Source: CAWDVB01 sp963824105 (lineage in GTDB: Bacteria; Actinomycetota; Actinomycetes; Propionibacteriales; Nocardioidaceae). From it: a stretch of DNA of 64,000 bases. The DNA is taken from positions 372,001 through 436,000 of the forward strand of contig CAWGNN010000009.1 of NCBI GenBank assembly GCA_963824105.1, in the 5' to 3' direction. Shown here one piece after another: positions 1 to 7,475 of the stretch. Position 1 is the first letter of the stretch. Each line of letters opens with the position of its first letter. The notes beneath the pieces are model-generated. The model made no database searches and was not told the DNA's origin. It worked only from the letters and a program-made list of their open reading frames with translations. The position numbers and the translations under genes are program-made.

Positions 1-31
1 GACTTCACAGCAAGAGAAGAAGAGGCGCACC

Positions 32-202
32 GTGGCCAGCAAGTCCTCCGATGTCCGGCCCAAGATCACCTTGGCCTGTGTGGAATGCAAAGAGCGCAAC
101 TACATCACCAAGAAGAACCGGCGCAACGACCCGGATCGCATGGAGATGAACAAGTTCTGCCCGCGCTGCGGCAAGCACACCCAGCACCGCGAGACCCGCT
201 GA
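32..202 (+). CDS. rpmG: 50S ribosomal protein L33, zinc-binding form
   Basis: Small 56-residue protein of the large ribosomal subunit. Four cysteines in two CxxC pairs (C16/C19 and C43/C46) form the zinc ribbon of the C+ type of L33. Length is normal for the family. The GTG start is preceded by a purine-rich stretch (GAGAAGAAGAGG). In actinomycetes this copy lies just upstream of the hadA/hadB-like genes and the tRNA-Trp-secE-nusG cluster, as here. A strong hairpin follows at 230-263, so it is transcribed apart from the hydratase genes. Confidence 0.96.
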   Translation: MASKSSDVRPKITLACVECKERNYITKKNRRNDPDRMEMNKFCPRCGKHTQHRETR

Positions 203-229
203 CCGAAGCGGGCTGACCGCGCCGCACCC

Positions 230-263
230 TCAGGGAGCACCCCCATCCGGGGATGCTCCCTGA
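230..263 (+). terminator. Rho-independent-like terminator after rpmG
   Basis: A perfect 10-bp stem (TCAGGGAGCA with TGCTCCCTGA) extended inward by a C-run/G-run, around an AT-containing loop. It lies 27 bases after the rpmG stop. There is no long T-tract, which is usual for high-GC actinomycetes. Confidence 0.75.
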
Positions 264-301
264 CGTGTTCCTGCGTCGGTGTGGATGACCGACGACTTTG
301 C

Positions 302-307
302 TAGCGT
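302..307 (+). promoter_or_regulatory. Putative -10 element for a leaderless hadA-like mRNA
   Basis: TAGCGT fits the actinobacterial -10 pattern TANNNT and ends 6 bases before the ATG at 314. No Shine-Dalgarno sequence lies in between. Transcription from this element would start at or next to the start codon and give a leaderless message. I see no good -35 box. Confidence 0.45.
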
Positions 308-313
308 CGCGCC

Positions 314-715
314 ATGCCGATATCGCCTGACATCGTGGGGTCGACCTTCCCCGCCCAACCGCCTTACCAGGTCACCGCAGAGCGGGTGGGCGCGTTCGCC
401 GAGGCGACCGGCTCCATCCCCGGCGCCGTTCCTGCCACCTTCCCGATCGTCGTCGCCTTCGGGGCGATGAACGCGCTGCTCGCCGACCCGAGTGTCGGTA
501 TCTCGCTGCACCGGGTCGTCCATGGCGAGCAGCGGTTCAGCTACACCCGTCCCGTGCTGGTGGGCGATGTCCTCGTGGGTCAGCTCACCGTCGAGTCGCT
601 GAGGCAGATCGGCGGAGCGGACATCATCGGCACCCGCACCGACATCACCGACGGGTCGGGGTCCCCGGTCGTGTCGGCATTCGCCACCTTGGTGCACCGT
701 GGGGAGGGGGCATGA
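314..715 (+). CDS. MaoC-fold (R)-3-hydroxyacyl dehydratase, HadA-like non-catalytic subunit
   Basis: 133-residue single hot-dog-fold protein of the MaoC N-terminal dehydratase class. It resembles HadA/HadC of the mycobacterial FAS-II dehydratase and the UPF0336 proteins. It lacks the D-x4-H hydratase-2 catalytic motif that the next gene carries, so it probably forms the structural half of a heterodimer. Its stop overlaps the start of the hadB-like gene (ATGA, 712-715), which suggests translational coupling and equal output. The true acyl substrate cannot be read from the sequence. Upstream lies a -10 element consistent with a leaderless start. Confidence 0.85.
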   Translation: MPISPDIVGSTFPAQPPYQVTAERVGAFAEATGSIPGAVPATFPIVVAFGAMNALLADPSVGISLHRVVHGEQRFSYTRPVLVGDVLVGQLTVESLRQIGGADIIGTRTDITDGSGSPVVSAFATLVHRGEGA

Positions 716-1128
716 GCGAGGTCCCCACGGCCCGGATGACCGCAGGCTCCGAGCTGCCGCCACTGACCTTCACCGTCACCCGAGCCGACCTGGTCCGCTA
801 CGCGGGGGCGAGTGGTGACTTCAACCCCATCCACTGGTCTGACCGGGTCGCCACGACCGTCGGTCTGCCCGGGGTGATCGCTCACGGCATGTTCACGATG
901 GCCCTGGTGGCCCGCGCGCTCGACACCTGGGCCGGGCCGGGGCGGGTCCGCGAGCTCGGCTGCAAGTTCACCAAGCCGGTCGTGGTCCCCGACGACGACA
1001 CCGGCGTCGAGGTCACCGTCGCCGGGACGGTCCGTGACGTCACCGACGACGGTGTCGTCCTGGCTCTCGAGGTCACCAGCGGGGGCGAGAAGGTGCTCGG
1101 TATGCCGAAGGCGGTTCTCTCTCCGTGA
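712..1128 (+). CDS. MaoC-like dehydratase, HadB-like catalytic subunit
   Basis: 138-residue hot-dog-fold enzyme. The hydratase-2 signature GDFNPIH lies near residue 43 and supplies the catalytic Asp and His, followed by the GVIAHGMFTM helix segment. By family it dehydrates (R)-3-hydroxyacyl thioesters together with the HadA-like partner encoded immediately upstream (4-base overlap). Its stop overlaps the murB GTG (GTGA, 1125-1128), so hadA-like, hadB-like and murB form one coupled operon. In mycobacteria the equivalent enzyme serves mycolate synthesis. Nothing here shows that this organism makes mycolates. Confidence 0.88.
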   Translation: MSEVPTARMTAGSELPPLTFTVTRADLVRYAGASGDFNPIHWSDRVATTVGLPGVIAHGMFTMALVARALDTWAGPGRVRELGCKFTKPVVVPDDDTGVEVTVAGTVRDVTDDGVVLALEVTSGGEKVLGMPKAVLSP

Positions 1129-2150
1129 CCACGTTCGCCGACCTCACCACCCTTCGGCTCGGCGGGCTGGTCGAGTCGCTGATCCGAGTGACGTCGGAGG
1201 CCGAGCTGATCGACATCGAGGAGGCCGAGGACGACGCCGGGGAGACGGTGGTGGTCCTGGGTGGCGGAAGCAACCTGGTGGTCGCTGACGAGGGCTTCCA
1301 CGGTGCCGTGGTGAAGATCGAGACCTCCGGGGTCGCGGTCGATGCCGACGACTGCTCCGGCGCGACGGTCACCGTCGCCGCGGGGGAGTCCTGGGACGAT
1401 CTGGTCACCCGAGCGGTCGCCGAAGGCTGGATCGGCATCGAGGCGCTCTCCGGGATCCCCGGTTCGGTCGGGGCGGTACCGATCCAGAACGTCGGGGCGT
1501 ACGGCGAGGAGGTCGCTTCGAGCATCTCTCGGGTCCGGGTCTGGGACCGAGGTGAGGAGCGGGCCCGGACGTTCGCCGCCGCCGACTGCGGGTTCGGCTA
1601 TCGGACGAGCCGGTTCAAGCAGGACATCGGGCGTTTCGTTGTCCTCGACGTCACCTTCCAGTTCCGGCTCGGCGACCTGAGCCGGCCGGTCGCCTATGCC
1701 GAGTTGGCCCGGACGCTGGGGGTCGAGGTCGGAGACCGAGCGCCGATGAGCGAGGTGCGTGAGGCAGTGCTGGGGCTCCGTCGGAGCAAGGGAATGGTCC
1801 TCGACCCCGCGGACCACGACACCTGGAGTGCGGGCTCGTTCTTCACCAACCCGGTCATCGCCGCCGATCTCGTCCCCGAGGGCGCTCCGGCCTGGGCGCA
1901 GCCGGACGGACTGGTGAAGACCAGCGCAGCCTGGCTGATCGAGCGGGCCGGCTTCGCCAAGGGGTACGCCGAGGGCGGTGTGGCCATCTCGGCCAAGCAC
2001 GCTCTCGCCCTGACCAATCGCGGAACCGGGACCACCGCCGAGCTTCTCGCCCTCGCCGAGCGGATCCAGCGGGGCGTCTCCGACAGGTTCGGCATCTGGT
2101 TGGCACCCGAGCCGACTCTCCTCGGGTGCCACCTGCCCGAGGGACCCTGA
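1125..2150 (+). CDS. murB: UDP-N-acetylenolpyruvoylglucosamine reductase
   Basis: 341-residue cytoplasmic flavoenzyme that reduces UDP-GlcNAc-enolpyruvate to UDP-MurNAc with NADPH in peptidoglycan synthesis. The FAD-binding signature VLGGGSNLVVAD lies at about residues 44-55, followed by SGIPGSVGAVPIQNVGAYG (109-127). A GYRTSRFK segment (159-166) is typical of type I MurB. The proton-donor serine is in SAGSFFTNP (S238), and a C-terminal catalytic Glu lies in APEPTLLG (E329). The GTG start overlaps the stop of the hadB-like gene, so translation is coupled. Confidence 0.95.
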   Translation: MTTFADLTTLRLGGLVESLIRVTSEAELIDIEEAEDDAGETVVVLGGGSNLVVADEGFHGAVVKIETSGVAVDADDCSGATVTVAAGESWDDLVTRAVAEGWIGIEALSGIPGSVGAVPIQNVGAYGEEVASSISRVRVWDRGEERARTFAAADCGFGYRTSRFKQDIGRFVVLDVTFQFRLGDLSRPVAYAELARTLGVEVGDRAPMSEVREAVLGLRRSKGMVLDPADHDTWSAGSFFTNPVIAADLVPEGAPAWAQPDGLVKTSAAWLIERAGFAKGYAEGGVAISAKHALALTNRGTGTTAELLALAERIQRGVSDRFGIWLAPEPTLLGCHLPEGP

Positions 2151-2269
2151 CCCGGCGGGCTCCGATCGGCCGCGCCCCGGAGTCCGGCCCAGGAGTCCCG
2201 CCCAGGGGCCGCCCACCCCACCCCAGACCGATCACGGTGATGGCTACGGGTGCCCCACCCGGAGACCGC

Positions 2270-3295
2270 TCATCCCTCCTCCTCCGGCCCGCTGAGCCAC
2301 CGGTCGATCTCTCGCCGCAACCGCCGCTTCACCGTGTCCGGGGCGTACGAAGCATCCACCGACGTGGCGGCGAGTGCGGCCAGATCGCTGTCGGAGAGGT
2401 CGTGGGCCGCCCGCATCGTGGCGTACTGGCCCAGCAGTCGCGACCCGAACAGCAGCGGGTCATCGGCCCCCAGCGCGATCCTCGCGCCGGCCTGCATCAG
2501 GGTGGGGAGCGGCACCGACGACGGGTCGGAGTAGACCCCCAGGCTCACGTTGGACAGCGGACACACTTCGAGAGCGATGCCCTGCCCCACGATCTCCTCG
2601 AGCAGCCGCGGGTCCTCGGCCGCCCGGACCCCGTGGCCGAGGCGGTCGGCCCCGAGCGCGGCGACGACCGTGCGAACGCTGTCGGGACCCAGCAGCTCAC
2701 CTCCGTGCGGCATGAGGTGCAGCCCGCCGCGCCGGGCGATGCCGAAGGCCGGCGCGAACTCCGTGGTGTCCCCGCGGCGCTCGTCGTTCGACAGCCCGAA
2801 GCCCACCACGCCGCGGTCGACGTACTGGACCGCGAGCCGAGCCAGTGTCCGAGCATCCATCGGGTGCCGGGTGCGGTTCGAGGCCACGATCACCCCGATG
2901 CCGAGCCCCGTGGTCGCTGACGCGGCCGAAGCGGCGTCCAGCGCCAGCTCGAGGAACGCCGTGATGCCGCCGAACGTCGCGGCGTACCCGCTCGGATCGA
3001 CCTGGATCTCCATCCATCGACTGCCCTCGGCGACGTCGTCCTCGGCCGCCTCCAGGAGGAGCCGCCGGACGTCGCCCTCGGTGCGTAGGACCGACCGGGC
3101 CACGTCGTACAGCCGCTGGAACCGGAACCAGCCCTTCTCGTCGGCGGCCGACAGCCTCGGCGGCCAACCGGTCACGAGCGCGTCGGGGAGGTGGATCTCC
3201 TCACGCTCCGCCAACTCCAGGAGCGTGGAGTGGCGCATGGAGCCGGTGAAGTGCAGGTGGAGGTGCGCCTTCGGCAGCCGGACCAGATCGCGCAA
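2270..3295 (-). CDS. add: Adenosine deaminase family protein
   Basis: 341-residue amidohydrolase-fold enzyme that converts adenosine (or a related purine) to inosine in purine salvage. The metal and catalytic residues of the family are present: the HLH pair (H13/H15), HGGE (H197 and E200, matching the HAGE motif), GHG (H221) and the GADDP pair (D278/D279). Length is normal. It starts 12 bases after the aspC stop on the same strand and is therefore co-transcribed with it. Some family members prefer adenine or modified adenosines, so the exact substrate is open. The 119 bases to murB, its convergent neighbour, show no convincing terminator. Confidence 0.85.
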   Translation of the reverse strand: MRDLVRLPKAHLHLHFTGSMRHSTLLELAEREEIHLPDALVTGWPPRLSAADEKGWFRFQRLYDVARSVLRTEGDVRRLLLEAAEDDVAEGSRWMEIQVDPSGYAATFGGITAFLELALDAASAASATTGLGIGVIVASNRTRHPMDARTLARLAVQYVDRGVVGFGLSNDERRGDTTEFAPAFGIARRGGLHLMPHGGELLGPDSVRTVVAALGADRLGHGVRAAEDPRLLEEIVGQGIALEVCPLSNVSLGVYSDPSSVPLPTLMQAGARIALGADDPLLFGSRLLGQYATMRAAHDLSDSDLAALAATSVDASYAPDTVKRRLRREIDRWLSGPEEEG

Positions 3296-3307
3296 TCGGA
3301 GCGCCCG

Positions 3308-4510
3308 TCAGCCGAGCAGCTTCTGCATCCGGCTGATCCCCTCGAGCAGGTCCTCGTCGCCGAGCGCGTAGGAGAACCGGAGGTATCCCGGGGTGCCGAA
3401 GGCCTCGCCCGGGACCGCGGCGATCTCGGCCTTGTCGAGCAGGATCTCGGCGAGCTCCGCCGACGACGAGGCGGTCGCCCCGTCGATGTCGCGGCCGAGC
3501 AGGCCCTTGACCGAGGGGAAGACGTAGAAGGCACCACGGGGGACGGGGCAGACCACGCCGTCGATGGCGTTAAGCATCTCGACCATCGTTCTGCGTCGCC
3601 GGTCGAATGCGGCGCGCATGGCATCGACCGCGAAGAGGTCTCCGGACACCGCCGCCAGCGCCGCCCGCTGGGAAACGTTGGCGACATTGGACGTGGCGTG
3701 TGACTGGAGGTTGGTCGCGGCCTTGACGACATCGGCGGGACCGATCATCCAGCCGACTCGCCACCCGGTCATGGCGTAGGTCTTGGCCACCCCGTTCAGC
3801 ACCACGCAGCGTTCGGCGAGCTCCGGGACCACAACCGGCATCGACGCGGCCTCCGCCCCGTCGTAGGTGAGGTGCTCATAGATCTCGTCGGTGACCACCC
3901 AGAGGCCGTGCTCGTCGGCCCAGCGGCCGATCGCCTCGGTCTGCTCCCTCGAGTAGACCGCCCCGGTCGGGTTGGAAGGCGAGCAGAAGAGCAGCACCTT
4001 GGTACGTGGGCTCCGCGCCGACTCGAGCTGCTCGACGGTGACGAGATAGTCCTGGGTCTCGTCGGCGACGATTTCGACGGGAACGCCTCCAGCGAGCCGG
4101 ATCGCCTCGGGATAGGTGGTCCAGTAGGGCGCCGGGAGCAGAACCTCGTCGCCCGGGTCGAGCAACGTCGCGAACGCCTCGTAGACCGCCTGCTTGCCTC
4201 CGTTGGTGACCAGAACCTGGTTCGGCGCGATCTCGTAGCCACTGTCCCGCCGGGTCTTGGCGACGATGGCTTCCTTCAACTCCGGCAGCCCCCCGGCCGG
4301 GGTGTAGCGGTGATTCCGGGGGTCACGGCACGCCGCCACGGCGGCCTCGACGATGGCGTCGGGGGTGGCGAAGTCGGGCTCACCGGCGCCGAACCCGATC
4401 ACGGGCCGGCCGGCAGCCTTCAGTGCCTTGGCTTTCGCGTCGACGGCCAAGGTGGCCGACTCGGCGATCGAACCGATGCGGGTTGAGATCCGCGGTCGCT
4501 CGGAGGTCAT
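3308..4510 (-). CDS. aspC: Aspartate aminotransferase, PLP class I
   Basis: 400-residue fold-type I PLP enzyme that transfers the amino group between aspartate/glutamate and their 2-oxo acids. The SPSNPTGAVY motif lies at 177-186, the PLP-ring Asp is D208 in TDEIYEHL, and the Schiff-base lysine is K243 in NGVAKTYAMTGWRVGW. A C-terminal Arg in YLRFSYAL would bind the substrate carboxylate. Subgroup Ib features (bacterial and thermophile-type AspAT) fit better than the E. coli AspC type. It is divergent from tRNA-Trp and leads an operon with add. A TTGACA-like hexamer lies about 20 bases upstream of the start on the reverse strand, but no convincing -10 was found. Confidence 0.92.
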   Translation of the reverse strand: MTSERPRISTRIGSIAESATLAVDAKAKALKAAGRPVIGFGAGEPDFATPDAIVEAAVAACRDPRNHRYTPAGGLPELKEAIVAKTRRDSGYEIAPNQVLVTNGGKQAVYEAFATLLDPGDEVLLPAPYWTTYPEAIRLAGGVPVEIVADETQDYLVTVEQLESARSPRTKVLLFCSPSNPTGAVYSREQTEAIGRWADEHGLWVVTDEIYEHLTYDGAEAASMPVVVPELAERCVVLNGVAKTYAMTGWRVGWMIGPADVVKAATNLQSHATSNVANVSQRAALAAVSGDLFAVDAMRAAFDRRRRTMVEMLNAIDGVVCPVPRGAFYVFPSVKGLLGRDIDGATASSSAELAEILLDKAEIAAVPGEAFGTPGYLRFSYALGDEDLLEGISRMQKLLG

Positions 4511-4742
4511 AGCGTCATGCTTCCATCCCCTGTCAACGACGCGTCAACCGAGTTGCACCCTGGCCGCCGGTTCGACTTGGCCCCGGGACTGCAACTACAC
4601 TCACCCTTTGGTGCATCGCGCCATGGTTCGACGTGCCCGCAATCGGTTCCTCGGTCATCAATTCGAGGACGGTGGGGCATGCCCGAGGACTGTCACATCG
4701 CTGGCCGGCCCGCGGAGTCGACCGGGTGGGTGGCTGCACCGT

Positions 4743-4815
4743 AGGGCACTAGCTCAACTGGCAGAGCATCGGTCTCCAAAACCGAAGGTTGGGGGTTCAA
4801 GTCCCTCGTGCCCTG
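4743..4815 (+). tRNA. trpT: tRNA-Trp (CCA anticodon)
   Basis: A 73-base cloverleaf. The acceptor stem AGGGCAC pairs with GTGCCCT, followed by discriminator G at 4815. The D stem is GCTC/GAGC, the anticodon stem TCGGT/ACCGA holds the CTCCAAA loop with anticodon CCA, and the T arm carries TTCAAGT. No CCA end is encoded. It lies 58 bases before secE, the conserved actinobacterial trpT-secE-nusG arrangement, and may be cut out of a common transcript. The 232 bases upstream, back to aspC, hold no gene; TACACT at 4596-4601 is a possible -10 but is distant. Confidence 0.97.
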
Positions 4816-4873
4816 CGAGGTCGCTCCGCGAGGAGCGTCAGGTTCGGTGATAACGAGGAGAAGGTGACCAAAG

Positions 4874-5092
4874 GTGGCGGAGACTGGCTCGAAGGCGTCG
4901 GCGCGCAAGCGCACGAGTCCCGCCCTGTTCTACCGCCAGGTTGTGGCCGAGTTGCGCAAGGTCGTCTGGTCCACGCGGGAGCAGGTGGTGACGTACTTCA
5001 TCGCCATCTTGGTGTTCGTGGCAGTGATCATGGCGATGGTGTCGCTGCTCGACCTCGGGTTCGGCAAGTTGGTCTTCTTCATCTTCGGCTGA
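4874..5092 (+). CDS. secE: Preprotein translocase subunit SecE
   Basis: 72-residue, single-span form of SecE, which clamps the SecY channel in the plasma membrane. A basic N-terminus is followed by the conserved amphipathic segment ELRKVVWSTREQV and then one hydrophobic helix (about residues 41-60). The short one-TM form is normal for Gram-positive bacteria. The GTG start was chosen because it begins the conserved MAE-type N-terminus; AGGAGAAGG lies just upstream. It is followed by nusG, the usual operon pair. Confidence 0.95.
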   Translation: MAETGSKASARKRTSPALFYRQVVAELRKVVWSTREQVVTYFIAILVFVAVIMAMVSLLDLGFGKLVFFIFG

Positions 5093-5154
5093 GCCCGCGA
5101 TCGGCGGACCGGCAACAGCAGTAGTGACTAATCGAGCGAAAGTGACAAGCACGC

Positions 5155-6048
5155 GTGGCGCACGACGAGCAGGAACTCCCTGAGGAGAACGCGGAGACCT
5201 TCGAGGCTCCCCCGGCCGAGCCGGCCGAGGCCCTGGGCGATGACAGCGCCTCGGTGACCGACGAGGTGTCGGAGCCCGAGGCCGAGGAGCTCGCGTCGGA
5301 GGAGGCCGTAGCGGCGGACGCCGATGCCGAGGCCGCCGCTGCTGCTTCCGACGCTGAGGACGAACTCGAGGGTGACGCTGGCGCTGACACCGAGGCTGAC
5401 ACCGAGGGGGGCGCGGATGCCGAAGCTGGCGAGGTCGACCCGCTCGAGGAGTTTCGAGAGGCGTTGCGCTCCAAGGCCGGGGACTGGTTCGTGGTGCACA
5501 CGTACTCGGGTATGGAGAACCGGGTCAAGGCCAACCTGGAGAACCGCATCACCTCGCTCAACATGGAGGACTACATCCACGAGGTGGTCGTCCCCACCGA
5601 GGAGGTCGCCGAGATCCGTAACGGTCAGCGCAAGCTGGTCAAGCGGACGGTGTTGCCCGGCTACGTGCTGGTCCGGATGGACCTGACCGACGAGTCCTGG
5701 GCCGCGGTCCGTCACACTCCCTCGGTCACCGGGTTCGTGGGACACAGCCACCAGCCCGTCCCGCTCGGACTGGACGAGGTCGAGAAGATGCTCGCCCCGA
5801 CGGTCGTCGTCCAAGCGGACGCCGCGTCGGCCCCGGCTCGGAAGGCCTCGTCGGCGTCCGGGCGTGCGATCGAGGTCGTGGACTTCGGAGCCGGCGACTC
5901 GGTCATGGTCGTCGACGGTCCGTTCGCCACGCTCCATGCGACCATCACCGAGCTGAACGCCGAGTCGCAGAGGGTCAAGGCCCTCGTTGAGATCTTCGGC
6001 CGGGAGACCCCGGTCGAGTTGAGCTTCAGCCAGATCCAGAAGGTCTGA
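5155..6048 (+). CDS. nusG: Transcription termination/antitermination factor NusG with acidic N-terminal extension
   Basis: 297 residues, against about 180 in E. coli. The NGN domain starts at GDWFVVHTYSGMENRVK (from residue 109) and contacts RNA polymerase. The C-terminal KOW domain (about residues 239-297) contains the GDSVMVVDGPF segment that binds Rho or S10. The first 108 residues are almost entirely Asp, Glu and Ala, a disordered acidic arm known in actinobacterial NusG proteins. A second Ala/Ser-rich linker separates NGN from KOW. The GTG start follows a gap of 62 bases after secE, and rplK is downstream. Confidence 0.95.
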   Translation: MAHDEQELPEENAETFEAPPAEPAEALGDDSASVTDEVSEPEAEELASEEAVAADADAEAAAAASDAEDELEGDAGADTEADTEGGADAEAGEVDPLEEFREALRSKAGDWFVVHTYSGMENRVKANLENRITSLNMEDYIHEVVVPTEEVAEIRNGQRKLVKRTVLPGYVLVRMDLTDESWAAVRHTPSVTGFVGHSHQPVPLGLDEVEKMLAPTVVVQADAASAPARKASSASGRAIEVVDFGAGDSVMVVDGPFATLHATITELNAESQRVKALVEIFGRETPVELSFSQIQKV

Positions 6049-6052
6049 GGCA

Positions 6053-6076
6053 CACCGCACCACCGCACCACCGCAC
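6053..6076 (+). repeat. Three tandem 8-bp repeats between nusG and rplK
   Basis: CACCGCAC is repeated three times head to tail directly after the nusG stop. It contains no ORF and no obvious fold. Probably a slippage product; any role is unknown. Confidence 0.85.
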
Positions 6077-6136
6077 CATCCATAGAACAGCAAGGCAGAG
6101 CAAAGGCTGCTCGCAGAAGTAAGGACCCAACCAACC

Positions 6137-6568
6137 ATGCCTCCCAAGAAGAAGATCGCAGCGCTCGTCAAGGTGCAGCTGCAGGCCGGGTCGGCGACTC
6201 CTGCGCCGCCGGTGGGTACCGCCCTCGGTCCCCACGGCGTCAACATCATGGAGTTCTGCAAGGCCTACAACGCGGCGACCGAGTCGCAGCGCGGGCAGGT
6301 GATCCCGGTCGAGATCACCATCTACGAGGACCGCTCCTTCACCTTCGTCACCAAGACCCCGCCGGCCGCCGAGCTGATCAAGAAGGCAGCCGGTCTCGCC
6401 AAGGGCTCGTCGGTGCCGCACAAGGACAAGGTCGGCACGCTGACGCGTGACCAGGTCCGCGAGATCGCTCAGACCAAGCTCGTCGATCTCAATGCCAACG
6501 ACCTCGACGCGGCCAGCAAGATCATCGAGGGCACCGCGCGCTCGATGGGCGTCACCGTCGAGGGCTGA
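6137..6568 (+). CDS. rplK: 50S ribosomal protein L11
   Basis: 143 residues, the standard length. L11 forms the GTPase-associated stalk base with 23S rRNA helices 43/44 and is the contact for thiopeptides and for RelA-type stringent factors. The proline-rich N-terminal segment (PAPPVGTALGPHGVNIMEFCK) and the C-terminal rRNA-binding domain ending in ARSMGVTVEG are intact. It follows nusG by 88 bases and precedes rplA by 83 bases, as in most bacteria. Confidence 0.97.
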   Translation: MPPKKKIAALVKVQLQAGSATPAPPVGTALGPHGVNIMEFCKAYNAATESQRGQVIPVEITIYEDRSFTFVTKTPPAAELIKKAAGLAKGSSVPHKDKVGTLTRDQVREIAQTKLVDLNANDLDAASKIIEGTARSMGVTVEG

Positions 6569-6651
6569 ACCTGCTCCCCACGGAGCGAAGTGACAACAGT
6601 GGCAGGCCGGCACTGCGGCCGACGACCACGACTGGTGAAAGGAACCAGACC

Positions 6652-7362
6652 ATGCAGCGCAGCAAGAACTACCGAGCGGCAGCCGAGGACATCGATGGCG
6701 AGAGCCTCTACAGTCCGCTCGCCGCGGTCCGGCTCGCCAAGGCCGGCAGCAAGACCAAGTTCGACCAGACGGTCGACGTGGCCATGCGCCTGGGTGTGGA
6801 CCCGCGCAAGTCCGACCAGATGGTGCGGGGCACCGTCAACCTTCCGCACGGCACCGGCAAGACCGCAAGGGTCCTGGTCTTCGCCAACGCCGACAAGGCG
6901 GAGGCCGCTCGCGAGGCGGGGGCGGACGTCGTCGGAGGCGACGAGCTCATCGAGAAGGTGGCCGGCGGCTGGCTGGACTTCGACGCCGTCGTGGCGACCC
7001 CCGACATGATGGGCAAGGTCGGCCGACTCGGTCGTGTCCTCGGCCCCCGAGGCCTGATGCCCAACCCGAAGACCGGCACCGTCACCCCGGACGTGGCCAA
7101 GGCCGTCTCCGACATCAAGGGCGGCAAGATCGAGTTCCGCGTCGACCGGCACGCCAACTTGCACTTCATCATCGGCAAGGCGTCGTTCTCCGAGGCCCAG
7201 TTGGCAGAGAACTACGCGGCCGCTCTTGAGGAGGTGCTGCGCCTCAAGCCGTCCAGCTCCAAGGGCCGCTACATCAAGAAGATCACCATCTCCACGACGA
7301 TGGGGCCCGGGGTGCAGGTCGATCCCAACCGCACCCGGAACGTCGCCTCCGACGAGGAGTGA
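6652..7362 (+). CDS. rplA: 50S ribosomal protein L1
   Basis: 236-residue L1-stalk protein that binds 23S rRNA and helps release the deacylated tRNA from the E site. It often represses its own mRNA. The conserved core LGPRGLMPNPKTGTV lies at about residues 129-143. Length is standard. In most bacteria rplJ-rplL follow directly, but here the series is broken by a terminator and by a gene on the opposite strand. Confidence 0.97.
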   Translation: MQRSKNYRAAAEDIDGESLYSPLAAVRLAKAGSKTKFDQTVDVAMRLGVDPRKSDQMVRGTVNLPHGTGKTARVLVFANADKAEAAREAGADVVGGDELIEKVAGGWLDFDAVVATPDMMGKVGRLGRVLGPRGLMPNPKTGTVTPDVAKAVSDIKGGKIEFRVDRHANLHFIIGKASFSEAQLAENYAAALEEVLRLKPSSSKGRYIKKITISTTMGPGVQVDPNRTRNVASDEE

Positions 7363-7395
7363 TCGGCCGGTCTTCTGACGGACAGTCTTCAGCCA

Positions 7396-7435
7396 AGCAC
7401 AAGGGGCCGCACCCGACGGGGCGGCCCCTTGTGCT
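7396..7435. terminator. Bidirectional terminator between rplA and the convergent DnaB-like gene
   Basis: A perfect 15-bp inverted repeat (AGCACAAGGGGCCGC and its complement) around a 10-base loop. CTTGTGCT on one side and its complement on the other give some U/A-containing ends in both directions. It lies 33 bases after rplA and 40 bases beyond the stop of the reverse-strand gene, so it can serve both. Confidence 0.85.
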
Positions 7436-7475
7436 CGGCCCGGTTCTTCGGAGCCCGGTGGCTGTTTGCGGGTAG

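Noticed and set aside
882..2216. Reverse-strand frame of 444 codons opposite murB
   Set aside because: Antisense shadow; MurB motifs are intact on the + strand.
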